From positions 1-64,000 of the forward strand of contig NZ_VOHL01000004.1 in NCBI RefSeq assembly GCF_007859195.1: a stretch of DNA of 64,000 nucleotides, written 5' to 3'. Positions within the stretch are counted from its first letter, which is position 1. Each line of letters begins with the position of its first letter. This stretch comes from Streptococcus cuniculipharyngis (GTDB taxonomy: Bacteria; Bacillota; Bacilli; Lactobacillales; Streptococcaceae). The position numbers and the translations under genes are program-made. Shown in pieces: positions 1-8,147 of the stretch. Under the pieces are notes generated by a model. That model saw nothing but the letters and a program-made list of their open reading frames with translations, had not been told where the DNA came from and did not search any database.

Positions 1-30
1 CGCACTTGGTTCGTCTTATTCAGTTCTCAA
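1..30 (-). other. rRNA operon leader (edge of window)
   Basis: Read on the minus strand, positions 30-12 give TTGAGAACTGAATAAGACG. This resembles the conserved leader (TTGAAAACTGAA type) found just before 16S rRNA in many Firmicutes. With the strong promoter immediately upstream it suggests that an rrn operon starts just outside the left edge. No rRNA sequence is visible, so this is inference. Confidence 0.6.
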
Positions 31-65
31 TGGTCCTATCCGCTCTCTCAAGCGACAACTATTAT

Positions 66-94
66 ATTCTATCAAACCTACTTCCACTTGTCAA
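66..94 (-). promoter_or_regulatory. Strong promoter, probably rrn P2
   Basis: On the minus strand there is a perfect -35 TTGACA (94-89), a 17-base spacer and -10 TAGAAT (71-66), followed by the rRNA-type leader. A second TTGACA lies upstream, near 155-150, with a poorer -10 (AAGAAT) 17 bases on, so tandem promoters are plausible, as is common for rrn operons. Confidence 0.7.
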
Positions 95-166
95 TAACTT
101 TTTACACTTTTTTTGAGTTTTTTTATTCTTCCCCTCGCTTATGACCGTGTCAAGGAAATTAACTTG

Positions 167-487
167 CTAATCCATACTACTAGAGAATTCCTCTCGAAAA
201 TTATAATGATACTCTCGGTTATCGAGCAATACAGTTACTATTAGCTGGTTATTTTCTCTTTGATACCTGACCTGTCCTTGAGTAAAATTCACTTCTCCTT
301 GTTTCTCCTCTTTTCCCCTAACGTATTCTGCCATCAAGTAAGCTCGGCTACTCGTCAACAAGGCTTGGTTCTGCTTCTGATAACTAATGACCTGATTAGT
401 ATAAAATTGTAGCAAGAGTAGAAATAACGATGACAAAAGCAAGGCATAAAGCATAATGCCCGCTTTTACTTTAATGTTTAAAATCAT
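167..487 (-). CDS. comGG: ComGG, competence minor pseudopilin
   Basis: Last gene of the comG operon. It encodes a small (106 aa) inner-membrane protein with a short basic N-terminus, one hydrophobic segment (about residues 10-30) and a polar C-terminal part. By position and shape it is ComGG, a minor pseudopilin of the DNA-uptake pilus. Unlike the other ComG pilins it lacks a clear glutamate-5 prepilin site; the segment begins KAGIMLYALLL. It overlaps the end of comGF by 17 bases. No terminator is seen between its stop and the rRNA-type promoter at 66-94. The identity rests mainly on operon position because this family is poorly conserved. Confidence 0.8.
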   Translation of the reverse strand: MILNIKVKAGIMLYALLLSSLFLLLLQFYTNQVISYQKQNQALLTSSRAYLMAEYVRGKEEKQGEVNFTQGQVRYQRENNQLIVTVLLDNREYHYNFREEFSSSMD

Positions 488-941
488 AGATAAAAGTCCT
501 CTTCAAGCCTCGGTCAAAGGTTAATTTGATGGTCACTCTCCCACTTTTTTCATCTATCTCTGTTATCTTAAGATGATATAGCATGGGCTGATACCCCTGA
601 CCGTTAGCATTAGTTTTCCGAAAATCATCTGCCCGCGATTTACCAAAGGCTAAACTCTGTTGACCAGAGGTTACATAGAGCTTATTATTTTCAACTTTGT
701 GTAACGTCGTTCCTGATAATTCATGACGGAGTTGTTGGCTAAAGAGTAGCCAGTCACTTTGGTCATTCCTTGTTAGTTGACTAAGGTGACCGACCATTAC
801 TTTAGTCAATAATTGGTAAAGGGATAGGCTAGTTCCAATAACCAGTAAAGCGACTAAACATTCTAACAGGGTGAAAGCTTTTACCTTAATTTTCCGATAC
901 TCGAACAATTTCCTGGCCATCGCTGAAAACAACAATTGCAT
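471..941 (-). CDS. comGF: ComGF, competence minor pseudopilin
   Basis: 156-residue protein with a class III (type IV pilin-like) signal: a basic N-terminus, then KAFTLLECLVALLVIG with the expected glutamate after the cleavage site (residues about 21-26). The remainder is a globular pilin-like domain. In competent streptococci and Bacillus this protein joins the short pseudopilus that brings transforming DNA through the wall. The gene overlaps comGE upstream and comGG downstream, a translationally coupled arrangement. The exact start is uncertain; the ATG eight codons further in is an alternative. Confidence 0.85.
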   Translation of the reverse strand: MQLLFSAMARKLFEYRKIKVKAFTLLECLVALLVIGTSLSLYQLLTKVMVGHLSQLTRNDQSDWLLFSQQLRHELSGTTLHKVENNKLYVTSGQQSLAFGKSRADDFRKTNANGQGYQPMLYHLKITEIDEKSGRVTIKLTFDRGLKRTFIYDFKH

Positions 942-1179
942 CCTTTCTCCTTTCTACTCTGACCCTGACACCATTCAAGCTCAGTTCATCTTCCTGTATT
1001 TGAACTGCCATTTGGGCTACATTCAAGACCTCCTGTCGGTGTAAGACCTCATTGGTCAATTGTCTCTGACTGGAAATTTGATGGAGAATAATCGCAATAA
1101 TGGTAATCAACATGCCAAAGGCTACTAAGCTTTCAAGGAGAATATAGGCCTCCAATTTCTGATTTTTTATACTTACCAC
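886..1179 (-). CDS. comGE: ComGE, competence minor pseudopilin
   Basis: 97-residue pilin-like protein. Residues about 9-30 carry the prepilin motif (EAYILLESLVAFGML), with glutamate in the +5 position and a hydrophobic helix. It is the fifth gene of the comG operon, overlapping comGD by 47 bases and comGF by 56 bases. In the family it is a minor pseudopilin needed for pilus assembly and transformation. Assignment rests on the motif plus operon position. Confidence 0.85.
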   Translation of the reverse strand: MVSIKNQKLEAYILLESLVAFGMLITIIAIILHQISSQRQLTNEVLHRQEVLNVAQMAVQIQEDELSLNGVRVRVERRKDAIVVFSDGQEIVRVSEN

Positions 1180-1588
1180 TCCCTATGTATAATTGATAAC
1201 GGACACTCTTCTGAGCTGTTTTAAAAACGACCCGACTAAGCGAAGAATTGCCACCTGAACGACTTATTCTTATCAGATAATCCTTTTCAGGACGAATCCC
1301 TGCTGGAATGGGGAGTGTCTCCTCCTGATTACTAATCTTATGTTCAGTAATGGATAAAACCATCTCCTCCTGACGACTAATTGATAACCGTTGTGTTTGT
1401 CGGTACAATTGTTCAAAAGAGAGAAAGAAAATCCCCTCTTCAACCCTATCAAAGGTAGTCCTTACAGACCCAGAGAAACTAATAATCAAAAAACTGACAA
1501 TCAGTAAAACCCATAGACTCTCTAGCAAAGAGAATGCTCTAATTTGGTACTTTACGACCTTCTTGACTATTTTTACTATAATATTCAT
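1133..1588 (-). CDS. comGD: ComGD, competence minor pseudopilin
   Basis: 151 aa from the chosen ATG at 1588, where the protein begins MNIIVKIVKKVVKYQIRAF. The open frame extends upstream to 1630, but the extra 14 codons lie inside comGC and are not pilin-like. The signal is KYQIRAFSLLESLWVLLIV, with the processing site before the phenylalanine and a glutamate at +5. A charged pilin-type domain follows. It is the fourth comG gene and is coupled to comGC by overlap. Probable role: minor pseudopilin of the competence pilus, processed by the prepilin peptidase PilD/ComC. Confidence 0.88.
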   Translation of the reverse strand: MNIIVKIVKKVVKYQIRAFSLLESLWVLLIVSFLIISFSGSVRTTFDRVEEGIFFLSFEQLYRQTQRLSISRQEEMVLSITEHKISNQEETLPIPAGIRPEKDYLIRISRSGGNSSLSRVVFKTAQKSVRYQLYIGSGKYKKSEIGGLYSP

Positions 1589-1865
1589 TGTAGGAATCCG
1601 CCTGTTTTTGCGTAATATTACCATTTGCAACCAAATTAGTCAGACTCGCCTTATCTGTACCATTTAATTCATAAAGTTCCGCCTGACTATCCACTACCTT
1701 AACAATTGCTGCTGCCCCTGTGTCTCGAATCTTATCTTTTTGTTGACTCAGATTTGGCACAAAAAGTAGGAGCAGCACACTAATAATAATTAAGACCACA
1801 AGCATTTCTAAAAGTGTGAATCCTTTAACAGTCATTTTTTTGAGACGTTTTAATACTTTTTTCAT
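1539..1865 (-). CDS. comGC: ComGC, major competence pseudopilin
   Basis: 108-residue major pilin of the competence pilus. The N-terminus is basic, then VKGFTLLEMLVVLIIISVLL: a textbook prepilin site with cleavage between glycine and phenylalanine and glutamate at +5, followed by the polymerizing hydrophobic helix. The soluble part is short and alanine- and glutamine-rich, typical of streptococcal ComGC. The start codon overlaps the comGB stop (TAATG), so the two are translationally coupled. Confidence 0.95.
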   Translation of the reverse strand: MKKVLKRLKKMTVKGFTLLEMLVVLIIISVLLLLFVPNLSQQKDKIRDTGAAAIVKVVDSQAELYELNGTDKASLTNLVANGNITQKQADSYNEYYSKNSQEGRKVPN

Positions 1866-2893
1866 TAGAAATTAACCTCCATATTTTGATACATTGGCAA
1901 TAGCATCGCTGCATAAATCATCACAACCACTAAAGCAACCATAATAAAGACAAGCGGCTGAATAAATTGTGTAGCCTGCGCCAGCTTGTTAAAAAATCTC
2001 TCCCAAACCTCCTCCGCATAAAGGGTTAATTCCCGCCCTAACTTAGACTTGACTTGGCCATATTCAATCATCAGCGCCAATTCATTTAAAAAGAAGGGGT
2101 AGGATAAAACTTTATGGTGAAATTCTTCCCCTAAGAGTAGGGACGCTTCCAATTCTCGTCCAATTTCCTGAAACAGTTTGGATTGTTGGGCCTGCATGAT
2201 ATTAACCAGTTGGACCAACTCAATTCCTTGACCAATTAAATTCCCCCACTCTCTAGCATAATAGGCTGTCAGATATAAACGAAGAAAATAGCCAACAAAA
2301 GGGAGACGACTAACCAGTTCTGCCAGTCTAATCCTAGTCAACCGTTTGCTATAGGCATAAATAAGAATAGCTAAAAGACCAGCACCTACCAGGCTAACTA
2401 AAAAAATCAAAGGAAAACTCGCAATTAACTGAGCCGCAATGTTTTCTTGACCGTTCTCCAGTTGAGGAAGAAGATAGCTTTTTAAACCAATCATAATTAG
2501 GGTTAGAAATGTCAATAAGATTAGCGGATAAGTCGCCACCTCCAATAATTTTTTTCTAACCAAGAGTAGCTTGGTGAGATAGACTTCAATTTTCCCCATG
2601 CTAATCCCCAAATCCCCATGTTCATTTGCCAAGGCCAGCTGGGTCACAACACTATCAGAAAAACCTAATCGTCCCATAATAGTAGCTAAATTACCACCCG
2701 CCATCAATTCCTGTCGCATGGTCTCCGTATAAGAAGACCCAATCAGTTGACTACGGTCTAGAAAATCGACAATTTCGGTTAAATTAAAACCACTCCCTAA
2801 CAAATTATTGAATAATTGAATAACCTTACGTTGGTGTTTCACCGCCAATCTTTTCGATGCTTGCTTGCTCCCGACTAATATAGCCCGCTTCAT
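1865..2893 (-). CDS. comGB: ComGB, competence pilus platform membrane protein
   Basis: 342 aa from the ATG at 2893 (MKRAILVGSKQASKRL). The open frame continues to 2956, but those codons overlap comGA and are not family-like. It is a GspF/PilC-type inner-membrane platform protein with two repeats of the F domain (roughly residues 20-130 and 220-335). Three strong membrane segments are visible, near residues 115-140, 160-185 and 310-335. It couples the ATPase ComGA to pseudopilin polymerization. The 67-base overlap with comGA is large, so the start is the least certain part. Confidence 0.92.
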   Translation of the reverse strand: MKRAILVGSKQASKRLAVKHQRKVIQLFNNLLGSGFNLTEIVDFLDRSQLIGSSYTETMRQELMAGGNLATIMGRLGFSDSVVTQLALANEHGDLGISMGKIEVYLTKLLLVRKKLLEVATYPLILLTFLTLIMIGLKSYLLPQLENGQENIAAQLIASFPLIFLVSLVGAGLLAILIYAYSKRLTRIRLAELVSRLPFVGYFLRLYLTAYYAREWGNLIGQGIELVQLVNIMQAQQSKLFQEIGRELEASLLLGEEFHHKVLSYPFFLNELALMIEYGQVKSKLGRELTLYAEEVWERFFNKLAQATQFIQPLVFIMVALVVVMIYAAMLLPMYQNMEVNF

Positions 2894-3779
2894 AAAGCTT
2901 CTGGATTTTCCGGTTCCAGTCCCGGCTTTGATGATTTTCAAATTCCTCTGTCGCAATATCTAAAACACCTCCTCCACCAATTAACCGTTGATAGACAATA
3001 CCTCTCAGACTGTTGGCCAGTTCCTGACGAGATACACCAAGTTCAATCAGACGACCATAAACACCAGGAATACTCTTGGCATGAACCGTTGAAAAGACAA
3101 TAGCTCCTGTTAAACTAGCCCTGACCACTGCCCTTGCCGTCTGACTATCACGAATTTCACCAATGATTAGAACATCTGGTCGATGACGCAAGGATAATTT
3201 TATTAAATTATCATAGGTTAAACCGATACTTTCATTCAATTGTAGTTGTAGCATCTGCTCCTGCTTGATTTCCACAGGGTCTTCAATGGTAATAATTTGT
3301 TGCTCGGAAAATTTTTCGGCAACTAATTGATACATCAAGGTCGTCTTGCCTGATCCTACTGGACCGGAAAACAAATAGAGACCCCTCTCTTTAATTTTGG
3401 GGAGTAGATCTGCCAATCCCTCAAAATGATAGGTTAATTGTCGATAACCATCAAACAAGAGACGGATCACCAAACTTTCGTAGCCTCTATAATCACCCAC
3501 GGTTGATAAACGTAAGGAGGCTTTTTTCCCCTCTCCATAGTCATAGTCACAAGAACCTAACTGCGTCCGACGTTTTTCACCAACATTCATGCCAGCAACA
3601 AATTTAAAATGACTGATTAAGGCTTGGGTCTCTTCCTTAGTATACGTTTCGATTAGTTTTCGTTCATCCCCTACTCGAAAATAAAGACCGTAATATTCCC
3701 CACGAGGAACCAGGTAAATGTCCTGAGCGCCAATTGTCACACCTGTTTGAATAATATCTTGTCCTAATTCCTGTATCAT
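2826..3779 (-). CDS. comGA: ComGA, competence pilus assembly ATPase
   Basis: 317 aa, GspE/PilB-type traffic ATPase that powers pseudopilus assembly during transformation. Walker A is GPVGSGKTT (residues 139-147). The aspartate box lies further on (TIEDPVEI), followed by the Walker B region DVLIIGEIRD and the HRPD and STVHAK motifs typical of secretion ATPases. The N-terminal domain is short, as in streptococcal ComGA. The start is the ATG at 3779: AGGAGG (3790-3785) lies five bases upstream, whereas the in-frame GTG at 3782 would be too close. First gene of the seven-gene comG operon; a ComX-type CIN-box lies 20 bases upstream. Confidence 0.95.
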   Translation of the reverse strand: MIQELGQDIIQTGVTIGAQDIYLVPRGEYYGLYFRVGDERKLIETYTKEETQALISHFKFVAGMNVGEKRRTQLGSCDYDYGEGKKASLRLSTVGDYRGYESLVIRLLFDGYRQLTYHFEGLADLLPKIKERGLYLFSGPVGSGKTTLMYQLVAEKFSEQQIITIEDPVEIKQEQMLQLQLNESIGLTYDNLIKLSLRHRPDVLIIGEIRDSQTARAVVRASLTGAIVFSTVHAKSIPGVYGRLIELGVSRQELANSLRGIVYQRLIGGGGVLDIATEEFENHQSRDWNRKIQKLYEAGYISREQASIEKIGGETPT

Positions 3780-3798
3780 CACTACCTCCTTATCTATT

Positions 3799-3806
3799 TA
3801 TTCGCA
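3799..3806 (-). promoter_or_regulatory. CIN-box (ComX promoter) of comG
   Basis: Minus-strand TGCGAATA matches the streptococcal late-competence -10 element (consensus TACGAATA) read by the alternative sigma factor ComX/SigX. It is preceded by a T-rich stretch (TTTTTCTTT) and sits 20 bases before the comGA ATG, giving a leader of about 14 nt. Confidence 0.8.
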
Positions 3807-3810
3807 AAAG

Positions 3811-3843
3811 AAAAAGGATGAATTGTAAACTCATCCTTTTTCT
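3811..3843 (-). terminator. Terminator between DUF1033 gene and comGA
   Basis: Inverted repeat AAAAAGGATGA / TCATCCTTTTT with A- and T-rich arms, able to act in either direction. It ends DUF1033 transcription before the comG promoter. Its minus-strand T-run is also the T-rich part upstream of the CIN-box. Confidence 0.8.
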
Positions 3844-3869
3844 TTCAATGATAAAACCCGCTCAAGCGT

Positions 3870-4169
3870 TTAGCCAGACTTGGGTAAGGCTTGCCAATCT
3901 AACAAAATTGCTAAGGAATGGTATTGTTGTAAATAGTCCGCACATTCCTCACACCAAAGATAGTCCTGTTTGTCCCAGAATGTTGACATCCCCCTACCCT
4001 TGCTTTTAAATCGTTGTTTACTTTGGAATAATTTCATCCATTCTTCCGTATAAAACTTAAGCGCTGAGTAGTAGTCATCAAATTCTTTTGTCATAATAAT
4101 ATCATCTTTCCAGCCATCTAAAAACCACCAAGGTTCTACATTGCCATAAAGCTTTACAACTTGATACAT
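3870..4169 (-). CDS. DUF1033 family protein
   Basis: 99-residue cytoplasmic protein of the DUF1033 family, commonly found directly upstream of comG in streptococci. It is rich in Trp and Tyr (EPWWFLDGW; LWCEECADYLQQYHSLA) and has a conserved CxxC-like pair. Function unknown. A strong ribosome site (GGAGGGGAG) precedes the ATG, and TATAAT lies about 35 bases upstream, so it has its own promoter. It seems slightly short at the C-terminus compared with what I recall of the family (about 115-120 aa). Confidence 0.85.
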   Translation of the reverse strand: MYQVVKLYGNVEPWWFLDGWKDDIIMTKEFDDYYSALKFYTEEWMKLFQSKQRFKSKGRGMSTFWDKQDYLWCEECADYLQQYHSLAILLDWQALPKSG

Positions 4170-4341
4170 ATCTCCCCTCCTTTAAGTTTTGCCTTTATTA
4201 TATAACAACAACTAGAATATGCAAAATATTTTGCTTACTTCTAGATGTTTTTAGCTTAATTTATTAATGTTATTTTCTTTTGTATTGTCTTTCAGTCATT
4301 TTTATTAATCTTTACCGAACAACATCTCTCTTAAAAACAAA

Positions 4342-4372
4342 AATCGCCAAAACACAAAAGGTTTTGACGATT
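4342..4372 (-). terminator. rpoC terminator
   Basis: Arms AATCGCCAAAAC (4342-4353) and GTTTTGACGATT (4361-4372); on the minus strand the hairpin is followed by TTTTTGTTTTT. It lies just after the rpoC stop. The rest of the 4170-4419 gap is AT-rich and shows nothing else beyond the DUF1033 promoter. Confidence 0.85.
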
Positions 4373-4419
4373 CTTATTCCGGTCAACTGAAAAAACGTTT
4401 GTTTGATACAACAAATAAA

Positions 4420-7400
4420 TTAATTTGTGACAACTTCTTCTGCCGATTCCGAAGCTTCAAGGTCTTCTAGAACGAGGACTCTTTCATTGACTGCTTTAGG
4501 CTCAATATTCCGGTAACGTGCCATACCAGTACCAGCTGGGATAATCTTACCGATGATAACATTTTCTTTAAGCCCAAGGAGATGATCTTTTTTACCACGG
4601 ATAGCGGCATCAGTCAAGACGCGAGTCGTTTCTTGGAAGGAAGCTGCTGATAAGAATGAGTTGGTTTCAAGCGAAGCCTTGGTAATTCCCATCAAAACTG
4701 GACGGCTGGTTGCTGGAATACCACCAGAAATAACAATATCTTTATTAGCATCTGTAAAGTCTGAAATATCCATCAAAGTACCTGGAAGTAGATCGGTATC
4801 ACCTGGATCCATGATTCGAACCTTGCGGAGCATTTGACGAACCATCACCTCGATATGCTTGTCTCCGATTTCTACCCCTTGGCTACGGTAAACTTTCTGC
4901 ACTTCTGCCAAAAGATAGGTTTCTACAGATAAGGTATCTCTAACCTCAAGTAGGCGTTTAGGCTGAATTGAACCTTCTGTTAGGGCAGCTCCTCGGTGGA
5001 CATGGTCACCAACTTCAACCTTCATACGGGCAGTAAATGGTACCACATATTCACCCATGCCTGTGTCACCCTTAACATAGACTTTCTTGGTTCGTGTTGA
5101 GGCATCTTCTTCAATGTCAACAACTTCACCCTTAACTTCGGTAATGACAGCCTCACCTTTTGGATTACGGGCTTCAAAGATTTCTTGAATACGCGGTAAA
5201 CCTTGGGTAATATCAGTATTTGAGGCCACCCCTCCGGTATGGAAGGTACGCATGGTCAACTGGGTACCTGGCTCACCGATGGATTGGGCCGCGATTGTTC
5301 CAACAGCTTCACCAACCTCAACGGCATCACCAGTTGCCAGGTTGATACCATAACAATGACGGCAGACACCATGGCGGGTGTTACATGTAAAGACTGAACG
5401 AATGGTGACTTGCTCCACACCGGCATTAACAATTTTAGCCGCCATGTCTTCCGTAATCAATTCATCTGCACCAATCAGCTCTTGACCCGTTTCTGGATGC
5501 TTAACTGTTTTCTTAGTGTAACGACCTTGTAGACGCTCTTCTAAGGTCTCAGTAACTTCCTTACCATCAGTAATTGCTGTAATGGTCAACCCGCGATCTG
5601 TACCACAATCATCCTCACGGATAATCACATCTTGGGCCACGTCAACCAAACGACGGGTCAAGTAACCTGAATCCGCAGTCTTAAGGGCGGTATCGGTCAT
5701 CCCCTTACGAGCTCCGTGGGTCGAGAAGAACATTTCCAAGACAGAAAGTCCCTCACGGAAGTTAGACAGGATTGGCAATTCCATGATACGACCATTTGGC
5801 GCTGCCATCAGACCACGCATCCCCGCCAGCTGCGAGAAGTTGGAAATGTTACCACGGGCACCAGAATCCATCATCATAACGATTGGGTTTTTCGGATCTT
5901 GTGTTTCAACCAGACGTTTCTCAAGTTCTTCTTTGGCTTCACGCCAAGTAGAGGTGACTGCTAAGTAACGTTCATCATCCGTCATCATCCCCTTACGGAA
6001 AGAATCATTAATCACTTCAACCTTATGGTGGGCAACTTCAATGATTTCTTGCTTATTATCAATAACCGGAATATCTGCAATTCCCACGGTCAAACCAGCA
6101 AGGGTTGAATGATAGTAGCCCAAGTCTTTCAAGCGGTCAAGGAAGGCTGAGGTTTCTGTTGTCCGCAAGCGTTTAAAGGTTTCCGCGATGATATTTCCGA
6201 GATTTTTCTTCTTGAATGGCAGGTTAAGGTCAAGCTCGGCAATAACTGATTTAATGTCTGCTCCTGGGGCCAAGAAATATTTATCTGGCGTTTTATCGGT
6301 CAAGTTGGCATTGGTTGGCTCTTGCAGATATGGCAATTCATCAGGAATAATATCGTTGAAGAGAATTTTACCAACCGTGGTAATCATGATTTTATGGCGT
6401 TGGTCATCGGTCCACGGTTTATTTGGCATACTATCAACCGCAATTCCCACACGACTGTGTAGATGAACATAACCATTACGATAAGCCATAACCGCTTCAT
6501 CACGGTCTTTAAAGACCATGCCTTCACCCTCACGACCAGCGTCTTCCATGGTTAGGTAATAGTTCCCCAAAACCATGTCCTGAGATGGGGTAACGACAGG
6601 TTTTCCATCTTTGGGGTTAAGGATATGCTCTGCTGCCAGCATCAAAAGACGGGCTTCAGCCTGAGCTTCTTCCGATAGAGGGACGTGGATGGCCATTTGG
6701 TCACCGTCAAAGTCGGCATTGTAGGCCTCACACACCAAGGGGTGCAAGCGAAGGGCACGACCATCAATCAAGACCGGCTCAAAGGCCTGGATACCCAATC
6801 TGTGCAAGGTAGGCGCCCGGTTAAGCAGTACTGGATGTTCCTTAATCACTTCTTCAAGAATATCCCAGATTCGCTCATCGCCACGCTCGACCATGCGTTT
6901 AGCTGCCTTAACGTTACCTGCATATTCACGAGCGACAATTTCTCGCATGACAAATGGTTTGAAAAGCTCAATCGCCATCTCACGTGGCACACCACATTGG
7001 TACATTTTGAGGGTTGGACCGACAGCGATAACCGAACGACCTGAGAAGTCAACCCGTTTACCAAGCAAGTTTTGACGGAAACGACCCTGCTTACCTTTGA
7101 GCATGTGGCTCAATGACTTGAGTGGACGGCTACCTGGGCCAGTGATTGGACGACCACGACGACCATTATCAATAAGGGCATCAACTGCCTCTTGCAACAT
7201 CCGTTTTTCATTTTGGACGATAATCCCTGGAGCATTTAATTCCAAAAGACGAGCCAAACGATTATTACGGTTAATGACACGACGGTAAAGGTCATTCAAG
7301 TCACTAGCTGCAAAACGACCACCGTCCAACTGCACCATAGGACGTAGGTCTGGTGGAAGAACGGGCAGGATATTGAGAATCATCCATTCTGGCTTGTTGC

Positions 7401-8061
7401 CGGACTTGTAGAAGGCGTCCAAAACATCCAAACGACGAATGGCCTTAATCCGTTTTTGACCAGATGCTGTTCGTAATTCTTCCTTTAAGACAGCAATTTC
7501 AGCTTCCAAATCAACTCGTTTCAAGAGGTCTTGAATGGCTTCAGCCCCCATTTTAGCCACAAAAGAGCCATGACCGTATTCCATCAACTTTTCACGGTAT
7601 TCACGCTCGGTAAGGAGTGATTTAGGTTCAAGCGGGGTTTCCATAGGGTCAATGACCACATAGGCTGCAAAGTAGATGACCTCTTCCAAGGCACGAGGAC
7701 TCATGTCAAGGGTCAAGCCCATACGAGACGGAATTCCTTTGAAATACCAGATATGGGAAACCGGCGCCTTCAACTCAATATGCCCCATGCGTTCACGACG
7801 AACTTTGGCGCGAGTGACTTCTACCCCACAACGGTCACAGACAATTCCCTTGTAGCGAATGCGCTTGTACTTACCACAAGAACATTCCCAATCCTTGGTT
7901 GGACCAAAGATAACCTCATCAAAAAGTCCTTCACGTTCTGGTTTTAGGGTCCGATAGTTAATGGTTTCAGGTTTTTTAACTTCGCCATAAGACCACGAAC
8001 GGACCTTATTCGGTGAAGCTAAGGTGATTTGCATACTTTTAAAACGATTTACATCAACCAC
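4420..8061 (-). CDS. rpoC: RNA polymerase beta' subunit
   Basis: 1213 aa, full length. It forms the catalytic clamp and active site of RNA polymerase. Visible hallmarks are the N-terminal zinc cluster ([19 protein letters not shown]), the absolutely conserved magnesium-binding NADFDGDQM, the trigger-loop region ([16 protein letters not shown]) and the second zinc site ([13 protein letters not shown]). Translation starts at GTG 8061, with AAAGGT seven bases upstream. It follows rpoB after 86 bases containing a small hairpin, in the usual rpoBC operon. Confidence 0.99.
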   Translation of the reverse strand: MVDVNRFKSMQITLASPNKVRSWSYGEVKKPETINYRTLKPEREGLFDEVIFGPTKDWECSCGKYKRIRYKGIVCDRCGVEVTRAKVRRERMGHIELKAPVSHIWYFKGIPSRMGLTLDMSPRALEEVIYFAAYVVIDPMETPLEPKSLLTEREYREKLMEYGHGSFVAKMGAEAIQDLLKRVDLEAEIAVLKEELRTASGQKRIKAIRRLDVLDAFYKSGNKPEWMILNILPVLPPDLRPMVQLDGGRFAASDLNDLYRRVINRNNRLARLLELNAPGIIVQNEKRMLQEAVDALIDNGRRGRPITGPGSRPLKSLSHMLKGKQGRFRQNLLGKRVDFSGRSVIAVGPTLKMYQCGVPREMAIELFKPFVMREIVAREYAGNVKAAKRMVERGDERIWDILEEVIKEHPVLLNRAPTLHRLGIQAFEPVLIDGRALRLHPLVCEAYNADFDGDQMAIHVPLSEEAQAEARLLMLAAEHILNPKDGKPVVTPSQDMVLGNYYLTMEDAGREGEGMVFKDRDEAVMAYRNGYVHLHSRVGIAVDSMPNKPWTDDQRHKIMITTVGKILFNDIIPDELPYLQEPTNANLTDKTPDKYFLAPGADIKSVIAELDLNLPFKKKNLGNIIAETFKRLRTTETSAFLDRLKDLGYYHSTLAGLTVGIADIPVIDNKQEIIEVAHHKVEVINDSFRKGMMTDDERYLAVTSTWREAKEELEKRLVETQDPKNPIVMMMDSGARGNISNFSQLAGMRGLMAAPNGRIMELPILSNFREGLSVLEMFFSTHGARKGMTDTALKTADSGYLTRRLVDVAQDVIIREDDCGTDRGLTITAITDGKEVTETLEERLQGRYTKKTVKHPETGQELIGADELITEDMAAKIVNAGVEQVTIRSVFTCNTRHGVCRHCYGINLATGDAVEVGEAVGTIAAQSIGEPGTQLTMRTFHTGGVASNTDITQGLPRIQEIFEARNPKGEAVITEVKGEVVDIEEDASTRTKKVYVKGDTGMGEYVVPFTARMKVEVGDHVHRGAALTEGSIQPKRLLEVRDTLSVETYLLAEVQKVYRSQGVEIGDKHIEVMVRQMLRKVRIMDPGDTDLLPGTLMDISDFTDANKDIVISGGIPATSRPVLMGITKASLETNSFLSAASFQETTRVLTDAAIRGKKDHLLGLKENVIIGKIIPAGTGMARYRNIEPKAVNERVLVLEDLEASESAEEVVTN

Positions 8062-8090
8062 TAGTTTTACCTTTCTTACTTCAATTAAAC

Positions 8091-8117
8091 ACCAAGCAGG
8101 GAAATCCTTCCCTACTT
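8091..8117 (-). other. rpoB-rpoC intergenic hairpin
   Basis: Inverted repeat AAGCAGGGAAA / TTCCCTACTTG without a T-run, between rpoB and rpoC. It is not terminator-like and may be an RNA processing or stability element. Confidence 0.45.
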
Positions 8118-8147
8118 GATTCTAGCTAAACAAGACGGGCTTGTCTA

